DNA from: Rhizobium album
Lineage (GTDB): Bacteria > Pseudomonadota > Alphaproteobacteria > Rhizobiales > Rhizobiaceae
Direction: 5' to 3'
Assembly (NCBI RefSeq): GCF_003122325.1
Contig: NZ_QFBC01000004.1
Span: forward strand, 372,001 to 436,000
DNA: 64,000 nucleotides
Shown: positions 16,046 through 24,236 of the stretch, piece after piece
Layout: each line of letters starts with the position of its first letter
Position numbering within the stretch: the first letter of the stretch is position 1
The notes under the pieces: model-generated
What the model was told of the DNA's origin: nothing
What the model saw: only the letters and a program-made list of their open reading frames with translations
The model's database searches: none
Program-made: the position numbers and the translations under genes

Positions 16046-16491
16046 TGGCTCCCCGTATCCTTATCCTGCCGACGGCCATGGAGAACTATCGTCTGGCGGT
16101 GCGGGAGACGGAGCGGAAATTGTCGCCGCAACAGGCAAAGGCTTATGGCCGCCGACTTCGGCAAGGCTTCGAGGAGACCCCCGCGGTCCATGCGCGCGTC
16201 CGCAACAGAAAAGACGAGCGCGTCGGCACATCCTTGTTCCGGCTCCACAAAATCGAGTACCATTATGCCGCCTATATCGTCGTGGACGAGACAACCTTCG
16301 TCATTGCCGCCGTCCTGCACGAGTGGATGGACATACCGGCGCAGTTGCTCACGGTCGAGCGATTGATCGAGCTGAACGAAGCGAGTTGCGGTAACGGCAA
16401 CCGGTGTGTCGGCACGCCCGTGGCTCAGCCCTTTGCGGCCGTCGTGCAAAGCGTCGCCCGGTGTGCTTCGATCCAGATCATCCAGTGGTGA
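16045..16491 (+). CDS. ParE/RelE-type toxin
   Basis: A GTG start at 16045 overlaps the TAG of the antitoxin frame by one base, the usual coupling in parDE operons. The first 115 residues look like ParE: a basic helical hairpin (NYRLAVRETERKLSPQQAKA), then strands with RHKIEYHY-like sequence (SLFRLHKIEYHYAAYIVVDE) and TFVIAAVLHEWMDIP. ParE toxins poison DNA gyrase; RelE relatives cut mRNA. The last 25 or so residues (from CVGTPVAQPF) are antisense to the end of the next minus-strand gene and probably are read-through beyond the original stop. If the antitoxin is truly broken, an active toxin would be lethal, so the toxin may be inactive or the frameshift may be an artefact. Confidence 0.75.
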   Translation: MAPRILILPTAMENYRLAVRETERKLSPQQAKAYGRRLRQGFEETPAVHARVRNRKDERVGTSLFRLHKIEYHYAAYIVVDETTFVIAAVLHEWMDIPAQLLTVERLIELNEASCGNGNRCVGTPVAQPFAAVVQSVARCASIQIIQW

Positions 16492-16976
16492 TCGGCTGAA
16501 ACCAATGCCAGTCGCGACCAGCCGACGGGCGAGCCGGGTATACCCTTGATATGACCGACGACATGCGCGAGGTCGGCAAGTTTGCCGGCAAAGATGCCGT
16601 AGCGGCAATCGTCGAATGCGACGAGGGAGCTTTGGCTGTTCAGCGTCGCCTCGAACCAGAGAACGACGCTGCAATCGGAGCCGCGGGTATGGGCGAGTTG
16701 TACAAGGGTAGCGGCAATCGCCTCCCCTTCGTCAGGCAGCCTGGTGTCTGCAACGACCGAGCCGCCCCAATTCGGCAACATCGTCTCAACGGCGCGGCTG
16801 GTCGCAGTTTCCGCTGCCGTATCCAATGTGTATGCGTAATTGGAGGCACGCTCGCGCAGAACGGCATGCAGCGGCTCCAGCATCCTCGACCGCTCCACCA
16901 AGACGGCGGCTGAGGCCTTGTCGCGCAGTTTCCGCTGCAGCGGGGTCAGATGCGTCATGTCTCGGCGATCGGACAT
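16425..16976 (-). CDS. Hypothetical protein
   Basis: A 183-residue protein of unknown function; I recognise no domain. The N-terminal half is helical and charged (LQRKLRDKASAAVLVERSRM), followed by a mixed region with strands such as CSVVLWFEATL and WSRLALVSADHHWMIWIEA. There is no signal peptide or membrane helix. ATG 16976 has GGAG seven bases upstream and is preferred to the TTG at 16979. The 3' end overlaps the 3' end of the toxin gene by 67 bases, tail to tail. Composition is like a real protein, so this gene is likely genuine while the toxin tail is not. Confidence 0.6.
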   Translation of the reverse strand: MSDRRDMTHLTPLQRKLRDKASAAVLVERSRMLEPLHAVLRERASNYAYTLDTAAETATSRAVETMLPNWGGSVVADTRLPDEGEAIAATLVQLAHTRGSDCSVVLWFEATLNSQSSLVAFDDCRYGIFAGKLADLAHVVGHIKGIPGSPVGWSRLALVSADHHWMIWIEAHRATLCTTAAKG

Positions 16977-17177
16977 CAAGCATCTCCGATTGGGAATGGG
17001 GCCATCCTAATGCATGCCGCGCAAAACTGCGCCACGGTTTGCGAGAACCACATGCCGAAGACCGTGACGGCAGAAAAGGACGGCACGTGAGGCCGAGGAT
17101 GGATGCGTAATTTTGTCGTCTGTTAAGTCGGGCGGGAACCCGCGTCTTTTCAGGCGCAGGTCCTCTGCATGCTGCCG

Positions 17178-17453
17178 TTAGTTGCAGATGCGAACCCGCT
17201 CGTAATAGACATCGCCATACTCATCATACCGGCGAACCTTCTTCCACCAGCACTGTTCTTCCTGGTAATAGTTCTTCTTCCTGTAGTTCTTGCGGCGATG
17301 GCCGTAATAATGATCGACAGGAACGACATAATCATCCACCGCGAGGGAACGATGGGTACCCACGGCTAGATTTATCGGGGATGCATCCACCATAGGCGTG
17401 AATCCGGTGATAAAAAATACTGACATTGTTGCAGCGACGATGAATCTTCTCAT
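17178..17453 (-). CDS. Small secreted Tyr-rich protein
   Basis: A 91-residue exported protein. A signal peptide (MRRFIVAATMSVFFITGFTP, cut near VDA-S) is followed by a basic and tyrosine-rich mature part with DHYYGHRRKNYRKKNYYQEE and two cysteines, one in QCWWKK and one near the end (RICN), which may form a disulfide in the periplasm. Similar short, repetitive, cationic exported proteins are common in rhizobia and have no known function. The start ATG 17453 has GAGAAGGA directly upstream. The gene stands alone. Confidence 0.75.
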   Translation of the reverse strand: MRRFIVAATMSVFFITGFTPMVDASPINLAVGTHRSLAVDDYVVPVDHYYGHRRKNYRKKNYYQEEQCWWKKVRRYDEYGDVYYERVRICN

Positions 17454-17849
17454 TTTCCTTCTCCCAAATAGACATTATCAAGTGAAAAATTCACGTATTG
17501 CACTCTATACGTTTCTTTTCGCTCGTATATTTCATCTTCCAACATTTAAGCTACTGCGAAATTACACTGGCGCAAATTCTAGTCCTAGGCAATTGGAAAT
17601 GTGATTCCGGATAATAGATTTTCAGCGTCCACCAGGATTCCCGTCACGGGAAGAACCAAGTTTGGCCTTGCATATGCTGGAACTGGAAAACCTGCCGCGG
17701 TTACGGGCATGTTGCGCAGGTCGAACCGGCCGCCGCGTCCCCCGCAAACTTTTGACTGCATGGGGCAATTCCAGCAAGGTGCGCAACGGCTTTGCCGGAT
17801 TTTTCTGGCGGCGGCCAGGGAGAGGGTTGCCATTTCAAGGGAGGATTTT
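17454..17849. other. Intergenic region with an operator-like palindrome
   Basis: About 400 bases between the divergent secreted-protein and SDR genes. The part near the secreted gene (17454-17590) is strongly AT rich and contains the palindrome GTGAAAAATTCAC at 17482-17494, a possible operator. The part near the SDR gene is GC rich; an open frame runs in from 17601 but its protein sequence is not family-like and the SDR ribosome site lies later. Confidence 0.5.
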
Positions 17850-18611
17850 ATGAAACGTTTCGAAGGCAAGGTGGTGATCGTCACCGGCGCCGGTGCCGGC
17901 ATGGGCGAGGCGACCGCGCGGCGATTTTCGGCGGAGGGTGCCGCCGTCGTGCTGGTCGATGTCGAGGAAGGACGTCTGCAGGTGATCGCCAGGGAACTGG
18001 ACCCCGCCCGTACGCTGGTGCGCACGGCCGATGTTTCGGTGTCGCAGTCGATCGAAGCCGTGGTGGCGGCGGCCGTGGAAACATTCGGACGGCTCGACGT
18101 CATGGTCAACAATGCCGGCGTACACGATGCCGGCCAGCCGGACGAGATCACCGACGAACGGTGGCGCCGGGTGATGAGCGTCGATGCCGACGGCGTGTTT
18201 TACGGTTGCCGTGCCGCCATTCCGCATCTGGAAAAGACGAAGGGCTGCATCGTCAACAATGCCTCCGTTTCCGGCACCGGCGGCGACTGGGGCATGAGCG
18301 CCTACAACGCCGCCAAGGGCGCCGTCGTGAACCTGACGCGGGCCCTGGCGCTCGATCTCGGCAAGCGCGGCATTCGCGTCAATTCCGTCTGCCCCAGCCT
18401 GACGCGCACGGCGATGACGGAGGAAATGCTGGAGAACAAGGCGCTGGTGGCAAAATTTCGCGAACGCATTCCGCTCGGCCGCGTCTGCGAGCCGGAAGAG
18501 GTGGCCGCGGTCATCGCTTTCCTGGCGAGCGACGACGCGAGTTTCGTCACCGGCACGAACATCGCCGTCGATGGCGGCGTTTCGGCATCGAACGGCCAGC
18601 CATCGGGCTGA
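17850..18611 (+). CDS. Short-chain dehydrogenase/reductase (SDR) family oxidoreductase
   Basis: A 253-residue classical SDR. The Rossmann dinucleotide motif is TGAGAGMGEATARR (about 12-25), the NNAG motif is VNNAGVHDAG (about 86-95), the catalytic Ser is in NNASVSGTGG and the Tyr-Lys pair in YNAAKGAVVN (about 151-160). The end VTGTNIAVDGGVSASNG is typical. An acidic residue after the second strand (VLVDVEEGR) suggests NAD(H) rather than NADP(H). Substrate is unknown. The start ATG 17850 follows GGGAGGA at five bases; longer in-frame starts at 17601 have no ribosome site. It is monocistronic and followed by a strong hairpin. Confidence 0.9.
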   Translation: MKRFEGKVVIVTGAGAGMGEATARRFSAEGAAVVLVDVEEGRLQVIARELDPARTLVRTADVSVSQSIEAVVAAAVETFGRLDVMVNNAGVHDAGQPDEITDERWRRVMSVDADGVFYGCRAAIPHLEKTKGCIVNNASVSGTGGDWGMSAYNAAKGAVVNLTRALALDLGKRGIRVNSVCPSLTRTAMTEEMLENKALVAKFRERIPLGRVCEPEEVAAVIAFLASDDASFVTGTNIAVDGGVSASNGQPSG

Positions 18612-18658
18612 TTTGACACCGGCCGGCAACGGTCACCCTTGAAACGGCGCGACAGTCA

Positions 18659-18703
18659 ACCGCCGGCCCGGAAGGTGCTTCTCTCACCCGCCGGGCCGGC
18701 GGT
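18659..18703. terminator. Strong GC-rich inverted repeat between convergent genes
   Basis: A 13-base perfect stem (ACCGCCGGCCCGG / CCGGGCCGGCGGT) with a 19-base loop lies between the SDR gene (plus) and a small minus-strand gene. No T run follows on either strand, so it may be a weak bidirectional terminator or an RNA-stabilising 3' hairpin. Confidence 0.55.
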
Positions 18704-18718
18704 CTCCTGCAGGGAATT

Positions 18719-18940
18719 CTACTCGATTGCAGCAGGCGTCTCGGTTTCCGTGCCGGCTGCCCGCCCCGTCTTCAAAACGGTCCCGTCCTTCAAATCCGAC
18801 TTTTCCGTCACGATGCTGGCAGTGGTCATCGTCCGGTCGATATCGGCCGAGGCTGTCGTCCTGGTGTGGCCGATGCAGTCGGCAAGCGCACCGGTCGCCG
18901 AAAGTCCAAGGACGGCGGCGACTACAAGCAATGTCTTCAT
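18719..18940 (-). CDS. Small exported protein of unknown function
   Basis: A 73-residue protein with a clear signal peptide (MKTLLVVAAVLGLSATGALA, cut before DCIGH). The mature part of about 53 residues is rich in Thr and Ala, has one Cys near its N terminus and no recognised domain (TTASIVTEKSDLKDGTVLKT). It is probably periplasmic. The single Cys follows ALA-D, so it is not a lipobox. Start at 18940 follows GGAGACAG. It is followed by the convergent hairpin described separately. Confidence 0.7.
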   Translation of the reverse strand: MKTLLVVAAVLGLSATGALADCIGHTRTTASADIDRTMTTASIVTEKSDLKDGTVLKTGRAAGTETETPAAIE

Positions 18941-19104
18941 CGTCTGTCTCCTTTTCGCTGTCGTTGCACCGCAAGGGTAATACCGGGGCGGCGTATCCCC
19001 TAATCACGATTTGGCGATGGGTCCGGCACGCCGGACCGGGCCTATGCATAAGACCGGCTTCCGGCGGCAGCGTCTCGTCGCAGACACCCCCCTTTCCCCG
19101 GAGC

Positions 19105-19179
19105 GAAAAAATGCTCCATCTTTTTGTTTTCGCGCCGTCCCGGATACAAAACCGCTTCGCACTTCTGCCGGAGTTGCTC
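19105..19179. repeat. Intergenic palindromic repeat, copy 1 (rhizobial RIME/RPE-like)
   Basis: A 75-base element that aligns with 32953-33027. Shared blocks are GAAAA(n)GCTCC, TTTTTGT-type T tract, CCGGA-C-AAACCGCT-CGCACTT and the end GGAGTTGCTC / GGAATTGCTC. It contains inverted segments able to fold as a hairpin. Such elements with AACCGCT-CGCACTTTTGCTGGAATTGC cores are widespread between genes in Rhizobiaceae. It lies upstream of the DUF1275 gene, which argues against the longer start of that gene inside the repeat. Confidence 0.75.
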
Positions 19180-19231
19180 TAAGCTGCGAAGAGGGGCTGG
19201 CCGTATCTTCTCCTCCGAAACCGACGGCAGC

Positions 19232-19963
19232 ATGGATGGAATGACACGGCAGAGACGCAGGCGGATCATCGCGGCACGGCGCACCGGGACCGGGCTTGCC
19301 CTGGTGGCAGCCATTTCTTTCGTCGCCGGCATGACCGACGCGGTCGGCGTCATCATGTCGGGCGACTTCGTGTCCTTCATGACCGGCAATACGACCCGCG
19401 CCGCGATTGCGCTCGGCAACGGCAACCTGCACCATGCACTGGTGCTTTTCCTGGCGATCGCCACCTTCGTCGCCGGCAATGCGCTCGGCGTCGTCGTGGC
19501 GTATTCGGCGCCGCGGCCGATCTTTGCCGTGCTCGCCGGGGTCAGCATGGTGCTGGCGGTCGCCTCGACGGTGCGGGCGCCGGATCTGGCGCTTCTGCAG
19601 TTCCTGCTGATCGTGCTCGGCATGGGCATGGTCAATGCCACCGTCGAACAGGTCGGCGGCCTGCCGATCGGCCTGACCTATGTGACCGGGGCGCTGTCGC
19701 GGTTCGGGCGCGGCATCGGCCGGTTCCTGATGGGCGACAGGCGCCTCGACTGGACGATCCAGATCATCCCCTGGCTCGGCATGATCGCCGGCGCCATCGC
19801 CGGCGCGCTGCTCGGCGGCTGGCTGCAATCGGATGCCCTGTGGATCGTGGCCGTCGTGACGATGGCCGCCGCCCTTGTCTCGCGGCTGATCCCGCGCCGC
19901 CTGCAAACGCGCTTCGGGCACCAGGCCGCGCAACGGCCACAGCCGGTGCAGCAACGGCGCTGA
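19232..19963 (+). CDS. YoaK/DUF1275 family inner-membrane protein
   Basis: A 243-residue membrane protein with about six hydrophobic segments. Family features are AAISFVAGMTDAVGVIMSGD and FVSFMTGNTTRAAIALGNG at the start of the fold, then GMGMVNATVEQVGGLPIGLT and YVTGALSRFGRGIGRF. The function is unknown; membrane stress or transport roles have been proposed for relatives. ATG 19232 (MDGMTRQRRRR) is chosen because an upstream in-frame ATG at 19124 would place the start inside a palindromic repeat. The C-terminal tail is basic and glutamine rich (QAAQRPQPVQQRR). Confidence 0.85.
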   Translation: MDGMTRQRRRRIIAARRTGTGLALVAAISFVAGMTDAVGVIMSGDFVSFMTGNTTRAAIALGNGNLHHALVLFLAIATFVAGNALGVVVAYSAPRPIFAVLAGVSMVLAVASTVRAPDLALLQFLLIVLGMGMVNATVEQVGGLPIGLTYVTGALSRFGRGIGRFLMGDRRLDWTIQIIPWLGMIAGAIAGALLGGWLQSDALWIVAVVTMAAALVSRLIPRRLQTRFGHQAAQRPQPVQQRR

Positions 19964-20148
19964 TGCGTCTCGCGCAAGTCCACGTGGCGGTTATCAAGCG
20001 CGGCTCACCGGCCGCAAAGGCCGGCTACATCCCAAAAATGCTCTGCCGGCCGGGAAGGATGGTCATTCCCCTTTAAGAAGAATCTGCTACCAGAAAGAAG
20101 AGGGCGAGCCCGCTCGGTTGCGAGCTTCGCAGTTTCGAGGGGCGGACC

Positions 20149-21321
20149 ATGAGCTTTACGGAAACCACCACCACATCCTGGCTGTCGCGCATGAAAGGCG
20201 CCGTCGGCCGGATCTTCTTCGGCATCATCCTGGTGATCGCCACCACCGTCCTGCTGTTCTGGAACGAGGGCCGGGCGATCAAGACCTACCGCGCCCTGGT
20301 CGAGGGCGCCGGCCTGGTCGTTTCGGTCGACAGCGCCAGCGTCGACAGCGCCAATGACGGCAAGCTCGTGCACATTTCCGGCCTTGTGAAGCCGCTCGCC
20401 ACCCCGCAGGACGATACCTACGGCATCGCCGCGGAAAACGCCCTGCGCGTCGTCCGCGAGGTCGAGATGTATCAGTGGGTGGAAAAGAGCGAATCGAAGA
20501 CAGAAAAAAACGTCGGTGGCAGCGAACAGACGACCACGACCTATACCTACTCGAAGCAATGGCGGACCGACACGGTCGATTCCAGCGATTTCAAGCAGCC
20601 GGGCGGCCATGAAAATCCGTCGCGGCCGATCGACGGCGAAACCTTCACCGTCGAAAAGGCCGCTGTCGGCGCCTTCACCCTCGACGGCAGCGATGTGGCC
20701 GCTTTGGGCTCCTCCAAGCGTATTCCGCTGGGTCAAGAACAGGCGAACACCTTCCAGACCTCGCTCGGCATGAACGTCCGCCCGCAGAACGGCGAACTCT
20801 ATGCCGGCAGCAACCCGAGTTCGCCGGCGATCGGCGACCTGCGCATCCGCTACGAGCGGGTCGATCTTTCCGAGGCAAGCTTCGTCGGCGGCCAGCACGG
20901 CGATAGGCTGAGCGGTTTCACCGTCAGCAATGGCCGCGAGATCTTCCTGAGTGCCGCCGGCAGGCAGAGTGCCGCGGAGATGTTTGAAACCGCGCAGACG
21001 GAAAACAACATCATCACCTGGATCGTGCGCGTCGCCGGCCTGCTCGGCATGTTCATCGGCTTTGCCTGCTTCCTCTCGATCTTCGGTGTCATCGGCGATG
21101 TCATCCCCTTCGTCGGCTCGATCGTCAGCTTCGGAACGACGCTGCTGGCAGCGGTCGCCACGCTGATCCTCGGACCGATCGTCATCGCCATCGGCTGGAT
21201 CGCCTACCGGCCGATCCTGGCGATCTCCATCATCGTCGGCGGCCTCGTCATCGCCTTCCTGTTCATCCGCCTGCGCCGCAAGCAGCCGCAAACGGCGCCG
21301 CTCGGCCGCCCGGCGACCTGA
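20149..21321 (+). CDS. TMEM43 family membrane protein
   Basis: A 390-residue protein of the TMEM43 family (known in animals as LUMA, function in bacteria unknown). One membrane segment lies near the N terminus (about 19-38, VGRIFFGIILVIATTVLLFW, followed by the family mark NEGRA), then a long extracytoplasmic domain of about 240 residues with SGLVKPLATP and VEMYQWVEKSESKTEKN and FTVSNGREIFL, then three or four membrane segments close to the C terminus (about 284-375). The cytosolic tail is basic. The start ATG 20149 is preceded by a GAGGGG stretch. After the stop, a perfect eight-base-stem hairpin at 21337-21362 without T run may end the transcript. Confidence 0.88.
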   Translation: MSFTETTTTSWLSRMKGAVGRIFFGIILVIATTVLLFWNEGRAIKTYRALVEGAGLVVSVDSASVDSANDGKLVHISGLVKPLATPQDDTYGIAAENALRVVREVEMYQWVEKSESKTEKNVGGSEQTTTTYTYSKQWRTDTVDSSDFKQPGGHENPSRPIDGETFTVEKAAVGAFTLDGSDVAALGSSKRIPLGQEQANTFQTSLGMNVRPQNGELYAGSNPSSPAIGDLRIRYERVDLSEASFVGGQHGDRLSGFTVSNGREIFLSAAGRQSAAEMFETAQTENNIITWIVRVAGLLGMFIGFACFLSIFGVIGDVIPFVGSIVSFGTTLLAAVATLILGPIVIAIGWIAYRPILAISIIVGGLVIAFLFIRLRRKQPQTAPLGRPAT

Positions 21322-21419
21322 GCGCGGATACCGTAAGCAGGGCGGCAAGCATGGCGCCCTGCGGCAGGATAGGGTAACGAGACCTGTTTCGTTGCCTACC
21401 TGTCCAAGGGAAACCTGCT

Positions 21420-22205
21420 TTGTTTCTATTGTCGAAATTGTTCTGGCTGTTCGCGCAGCCCTTGTCGCTTGCGTTTTTGCTGATCGCGTTCAGCCTGCTG
21501 GCCGGCCTGTTCGGCTGGCGCAAGCTGCGCGGCCTGTCGGCTTTCCTGGCGGCGCTCATCCTGTTCGTCACCCTGTTCACCAGCAGCGGCACCGTCCTGC
21601 TGCAGGAACTCGAAGCGCGGTTTCCACGGCCGCAGGAGCCGGCGGCGGCAAGCTGTATGATCGTGCTCGGCGGCGGCTTCGAGACCGAGGTGACGACGGG
21701 ACGGGGCGGATACGAACTCAACCAGGCGGGCGACCGTTTTACGGAAATGCTGCGGCTGGCGCTGGTCCATCCGCAGGCGCGCATCCTCGTCTCCGGCGGC
21801 GACGGTTCGCTCAGCGGCCGCTACGAGGGCGACGCCGCGGTTTCGGAGCGCTTCCTCCAGGCCTTCGGCGTCAATCCGGCCCGGCTCGTCAAGGAAGACG
21901 CCTCCCGCACCACCTTCGAGAACGTGACCAATACCAAGGCCTTGCTGGAGCAAAACGGCCTCTCCGATTGCCTGCTGATCACCTCGGCCTTCCACATGCC
22001 GCGCGCCATCGGCCTGTTCCGCAAGGCCGGCATACCGGTGATCCCGTGGCCTGCGGACTACCGTACCAGCGGCGACGTCAAGCTCGGCTTCGACTTCACG
22101 CAGCCGTCGCTCAACGCCCAGCAGACGACGACGGCGACGCGGGAATGGATCGGCCTTCTCGCCTATTACCTGACGGGCCGCACCGATACGCTCTATCCCG
22201 GCTGA
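21420..22205 (+). CDS. YdcF/SanA/ElyC-like (DUF218) protein
   Basis: A 261-residue membrane-anchored protein. Two N-terminal membrane segments (about 5-28 and 38-60) are followed by a DUF218 domain (about 78-240) with MIVLGGGFETE, ARILVSGGDGS, EDASRTTFENVTNTKALLEQ and ITSAFHMPRAIGLFRKAGIP. ElyC in E. coli is needed for peptidoglycan synthesis at low temperature, and SanA affects envelope barrier function, so a cell-envelope role is likely. The start codon TTG 21420 has AAGGG nine bases upstream and begins MFLLSKLFWLF; no earlier ATG fits. Confidence 0.85.
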   Translation: MFLLSKLFWLFAQPLSLAFLLIAFSLLAGLFGWRKLRGLSAFLAALILFVTLFTSSGTVLLQELEARFPRPQEPAAASCMIVLGGGFETEVTTGRGGYELNQAGDRFTEMLRLALVHPQARILVSGGDGSLSGRYEGDAAVSERFLQAFGVNPARLVKEDASRTTFENVTNTKALLEQNGLSDCLLITSAFHMPRAIGLFRKAGIPVIPWPADYRTSGDVKLGFDFTQPSLNAQQTTTATREWIGLLAYYLTGRTDTLYPG

Positions 22206-22208
22206 CGC

Positions 22209-22679
22209 TTATTTTTTCGAGATCGTCACCATCTTGGCGCCGCGCACGCGCACTGTCATCAGGCACGGTTCCGAATCGGTGCGTTCGCAGAAGCGCGGGT
22301 GCATCTTCATGACGAAGACCATGTTGCCGAAACGCTTGATGAAATCGTAGCTGTAGATCTGCGCGGTGGCGATCATGAAATAACCGCCCTCCTTGACCTG
22401 CAGGTAGAAATTATAGGGGCAACCGTCGTCGTTGCAATCCGGGCCTTTCTTGCCGTCACAGATCAGTTCGCCCTCGTTGACGACGGCGTCGGTGATGCCG
22501 TCATTGTTGATGTCGATGCGGCTGATGTAGCCGTCACCGAATTCCGCCGTCTGGCACTGTTTCTGGAAATGCGATTTTTCGTAGGTCTCGGGATCGCCGA
22601 TCAGCTCCTGCTGCGAAAAAGCCGGCAGCGGCGCCAGAAGGAGAGCGATCTGTGCGAGAATGGCGATGACGTATTTCAT
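22209..22679 (-). CDS. Secreted protein with a calcium-loop-like motif
   Basis: A 156-residue exported protein. The signal peptide (MKYVIAILAQIALLLAPLPA, cut near AFS-Q) is followed by a mature domain with DINNDGITDAVVNEG, which resembles the calcium-binding loop of EF-hand or FG-GAP-type repeats (D.N.DG..D). Six cysteines (for example LICDGKKGPDCNDDGC and CERTDSEPC) suggest disulfides in the periplasm. The function is unknown. The start ATG 22679 has GGAGGGA seven bases upstream; a longer frame from 22712 is less likely. The gene ends only three bases from the convergent YdcF-like gene. Confidence 0.75.
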   Translation of the reverse strand: MKYVIAILAQIALLLAPLPAFSQQELIGDPETYEKSHFQKQCQTAEFGDGYISRIDINNDGITDAVVNEGELICDGKKGPDCNDDGCPYNFYLQVKEGGYFMIATAQIYSYDFIKRFGNMVFVMKMHPRFCERTDSEPCLMTVRVRGAKMVTISKK

Positions 22680-22836
22680 GAATGGCTCCCTCCGAGGCGG
22701 GCAGCGCGGCAACGGCCGGCGATGCTATCGGCGAGGCACTAGCAGCTTCGGCTTGCGCCGCCCTTGACATTGCCGCCGCGACAAGGTGCCCTGATGCCGA
22801 TCGGCGTAAAGCAGCGCTGAGGCCGGGGGAGCATCG

Positions 22837-23469
22837 ATGTCGCCGTTGGAAATTCTCGATTATGCCGGCGTCGCGGTATTTGCGGCGACGGGCGCGCTTG
22901 CCGCCTCGCGCAAGCAGCTCGATATCATCGGTTTCCTGTTCCTGGCGGCCGTCACCGGGCTCGGCGGCGGCACCGTGCGTGATGTCGTCCTCGGGCGCTC
23001 GGTCTTCTGGGTGATGAACCCCACCTATATCCTGGTCTGCGTCGGGGTCGGCATCCTCGTCTATTTCACCGCCCACGTCATCGAATCACGCTACCGCCTG
23101 CTGATCTGGCTCGATGCCATCGGGCTTGGCGCCTATTGCGTGCTCGGCGCCGCCAAGGGCCTGGCGGCGACGGGATCGCCGACCGTGGCGATCATCATGG
23201 GCATGCTGACGGCCAGCTTCGGCGGCATCCTGCGCGATGTGCTGGCCAGCGAGCCATCCGTGCTGCTGCGGCCGGAAATCTACCTGACGGCGGCGCTTGC
23301 CGGCGCTGCGGTGTTCACCGCCATGCATGCGTTCGGCCCGCCGTTGTTCGTTTCGGCGGGGGTCGGAACCGTCGCCGGTTTTGGCGTGCGCGGCGGGGCG
23401 CTGCTGTATGGCTGGACACTGCCGCGCTACAAGCCGCGTCCGGGCCGGCACCCGGACGACGTGCTCTGA
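22837..23469 (+). CDS. TRIC-type cation channel / UPF0126 membrane protein
   Basis: A 210-residue inner-membrane protein with two repeated three-helix modules. Each module has the TRIC/UPF0126 signature: ATGALAASRKQLDIIG then TGLGGGTVRDVVLGR in the first, and TASFGGILRDVLASEPS in the second; the glycine-rich GGGxxRD sites line the pore in prokaryotic TRIC structures. It likely conducts monovalent cations, although substrate proposals differ (including glycine). It is monocistronic and convergent with irr, 16 bases away. The start ATG 22837 follows GGGGGAGCATCG. Confidence 0.88.
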   Translation: MSPLEILDYAGVAVFAATGALAASRKQLDIIGFLFLAAVTGLGGGTVRDVVLGRSVFWVMNPTYILVCVGVGILVYFTAHVIESRYRLLIWLDAIGLGAYCVLGAAKGLAATGSPTVAIIMGMLTASFGGILRDVLASEPSVLLRPEIYLTAALAGAAVFTAMHAFGPPLFVSAGVGTVAGFGVRGGALLYGWTLPRYKPRPGRHPDDVL

Positions 23470-23485
23470 AAATCGAACGCGGCGA

Positions 23486-23914
23486 TCAGCGGCTCTTCGG
23501 CCGCAGGCGGATCACCACGTCGACATGCGAGATTTCCATGCCTTCCGGCGGCTCCGGCAGGTTGGAAATCGAGATGTTGCTCACCGGGATGTCGAGAACC
23601 TCGTTTTCTCCCTCGATGAAGAAGTGGTGGTGATCGGAGACGTTGGTGTCGAAATAGGTCTTGGCGCTCTCCACAGCGAGCACGCGGATCAGGCCGGCCT
23701 CGGTGAACTGGTGCAGCGTGTTGTAGACGGTCGCCAGCGACACCGGCACATTGGCGGTCACGGCTTCCTCATGCAACTCCTCGACCGTCAGATGCCGGTC
23801 GCCCTTGGCGAAAAGCAGGTCGGCAAGGGCGATGCGCTGACGCGTCGGACGCAGTCCGTAGCGCCGAAGCCTCGCTTCCACAGTCATGATGCCTTCAGCC
23901 GTCATGGGGGCCAA
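23486..23914 (-). CDS. irr: Iron response regulator Irr (Fur family)
   Basis: A 142-residue Fur-family regulator. The winged-helix part has LRPTRQRIALADLLFAKGDR and VPVSLATVYNTLHQFTEAGL; the dimer/metal part has DTNVSDHHHFFIEGENEV, the His-rich stretch conserved in rhizobial Irr and implicated in haem response. Irr represses or activates iron and haem genes under iron limitation in Rhizobiaceae and is degraded or inactivated with haem. The N-terminal haem-regulatory CP motif of Bradyrhizobium Irr is absent, as expected for this clade. The start could be ATG 23914, 23905 or 23887. It is divergent from fabA. Confidence 0.93.
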   Translation of the reverse strand: MAPMTAEGIMTVEARLRRYGLRPTRQRIALADLLFAKGDRHLTVEELHEEAVTANVPVSLATVYNTLHQFTEAGLIRVLAVESAKTYFDTNVSDHHHFFIEGENEVLDIPVSNISISNLPEPPEGMEISHVDVVIRLRPKSR

Positions 23915-23956
23915 AACGCTCTTTCCTCTTCAAATTTCGTCCACGGACATTCTGCC

Positions 23957-23984
23957 ATATAACTTTTACTTGAGCGGCTTTCAA
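23957..23984 (-). promoter_or_regulatory. Predicted promoter of irr
   Basis: On the minus strand TTGAAA (23979-23984) and TTATAT (23957-23962) are separated by 16 bases, a good match to a housekeeping sigma promoter, with the irr start codon about 43 bases downstream. This is a sequence match only. Confidence 0.5.
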
Positions 23985-24236
23985 TAGTTCGGAACGCGCC
24001 GCAAACGAACGCGAACCGGAACAAGCCCCATAAAGCTGCCTGCAAAGGCCGGGATTTGCCATTTGCCTCTGGTCCCTGGCCTGCGCTTCCTGTATGCGAA
24101 CCTTCATCAACGATCGCAAGGATCACACCTTACAGGCGGTTGCGGGAACAAGGTTGTTCGTGTTGCACTTCAATTCGGACCGATCTTGCTCTAAAGCTGC
24201 AGAACCGTCGGCGGCATTCTGAGGAAACCAGGGTTC

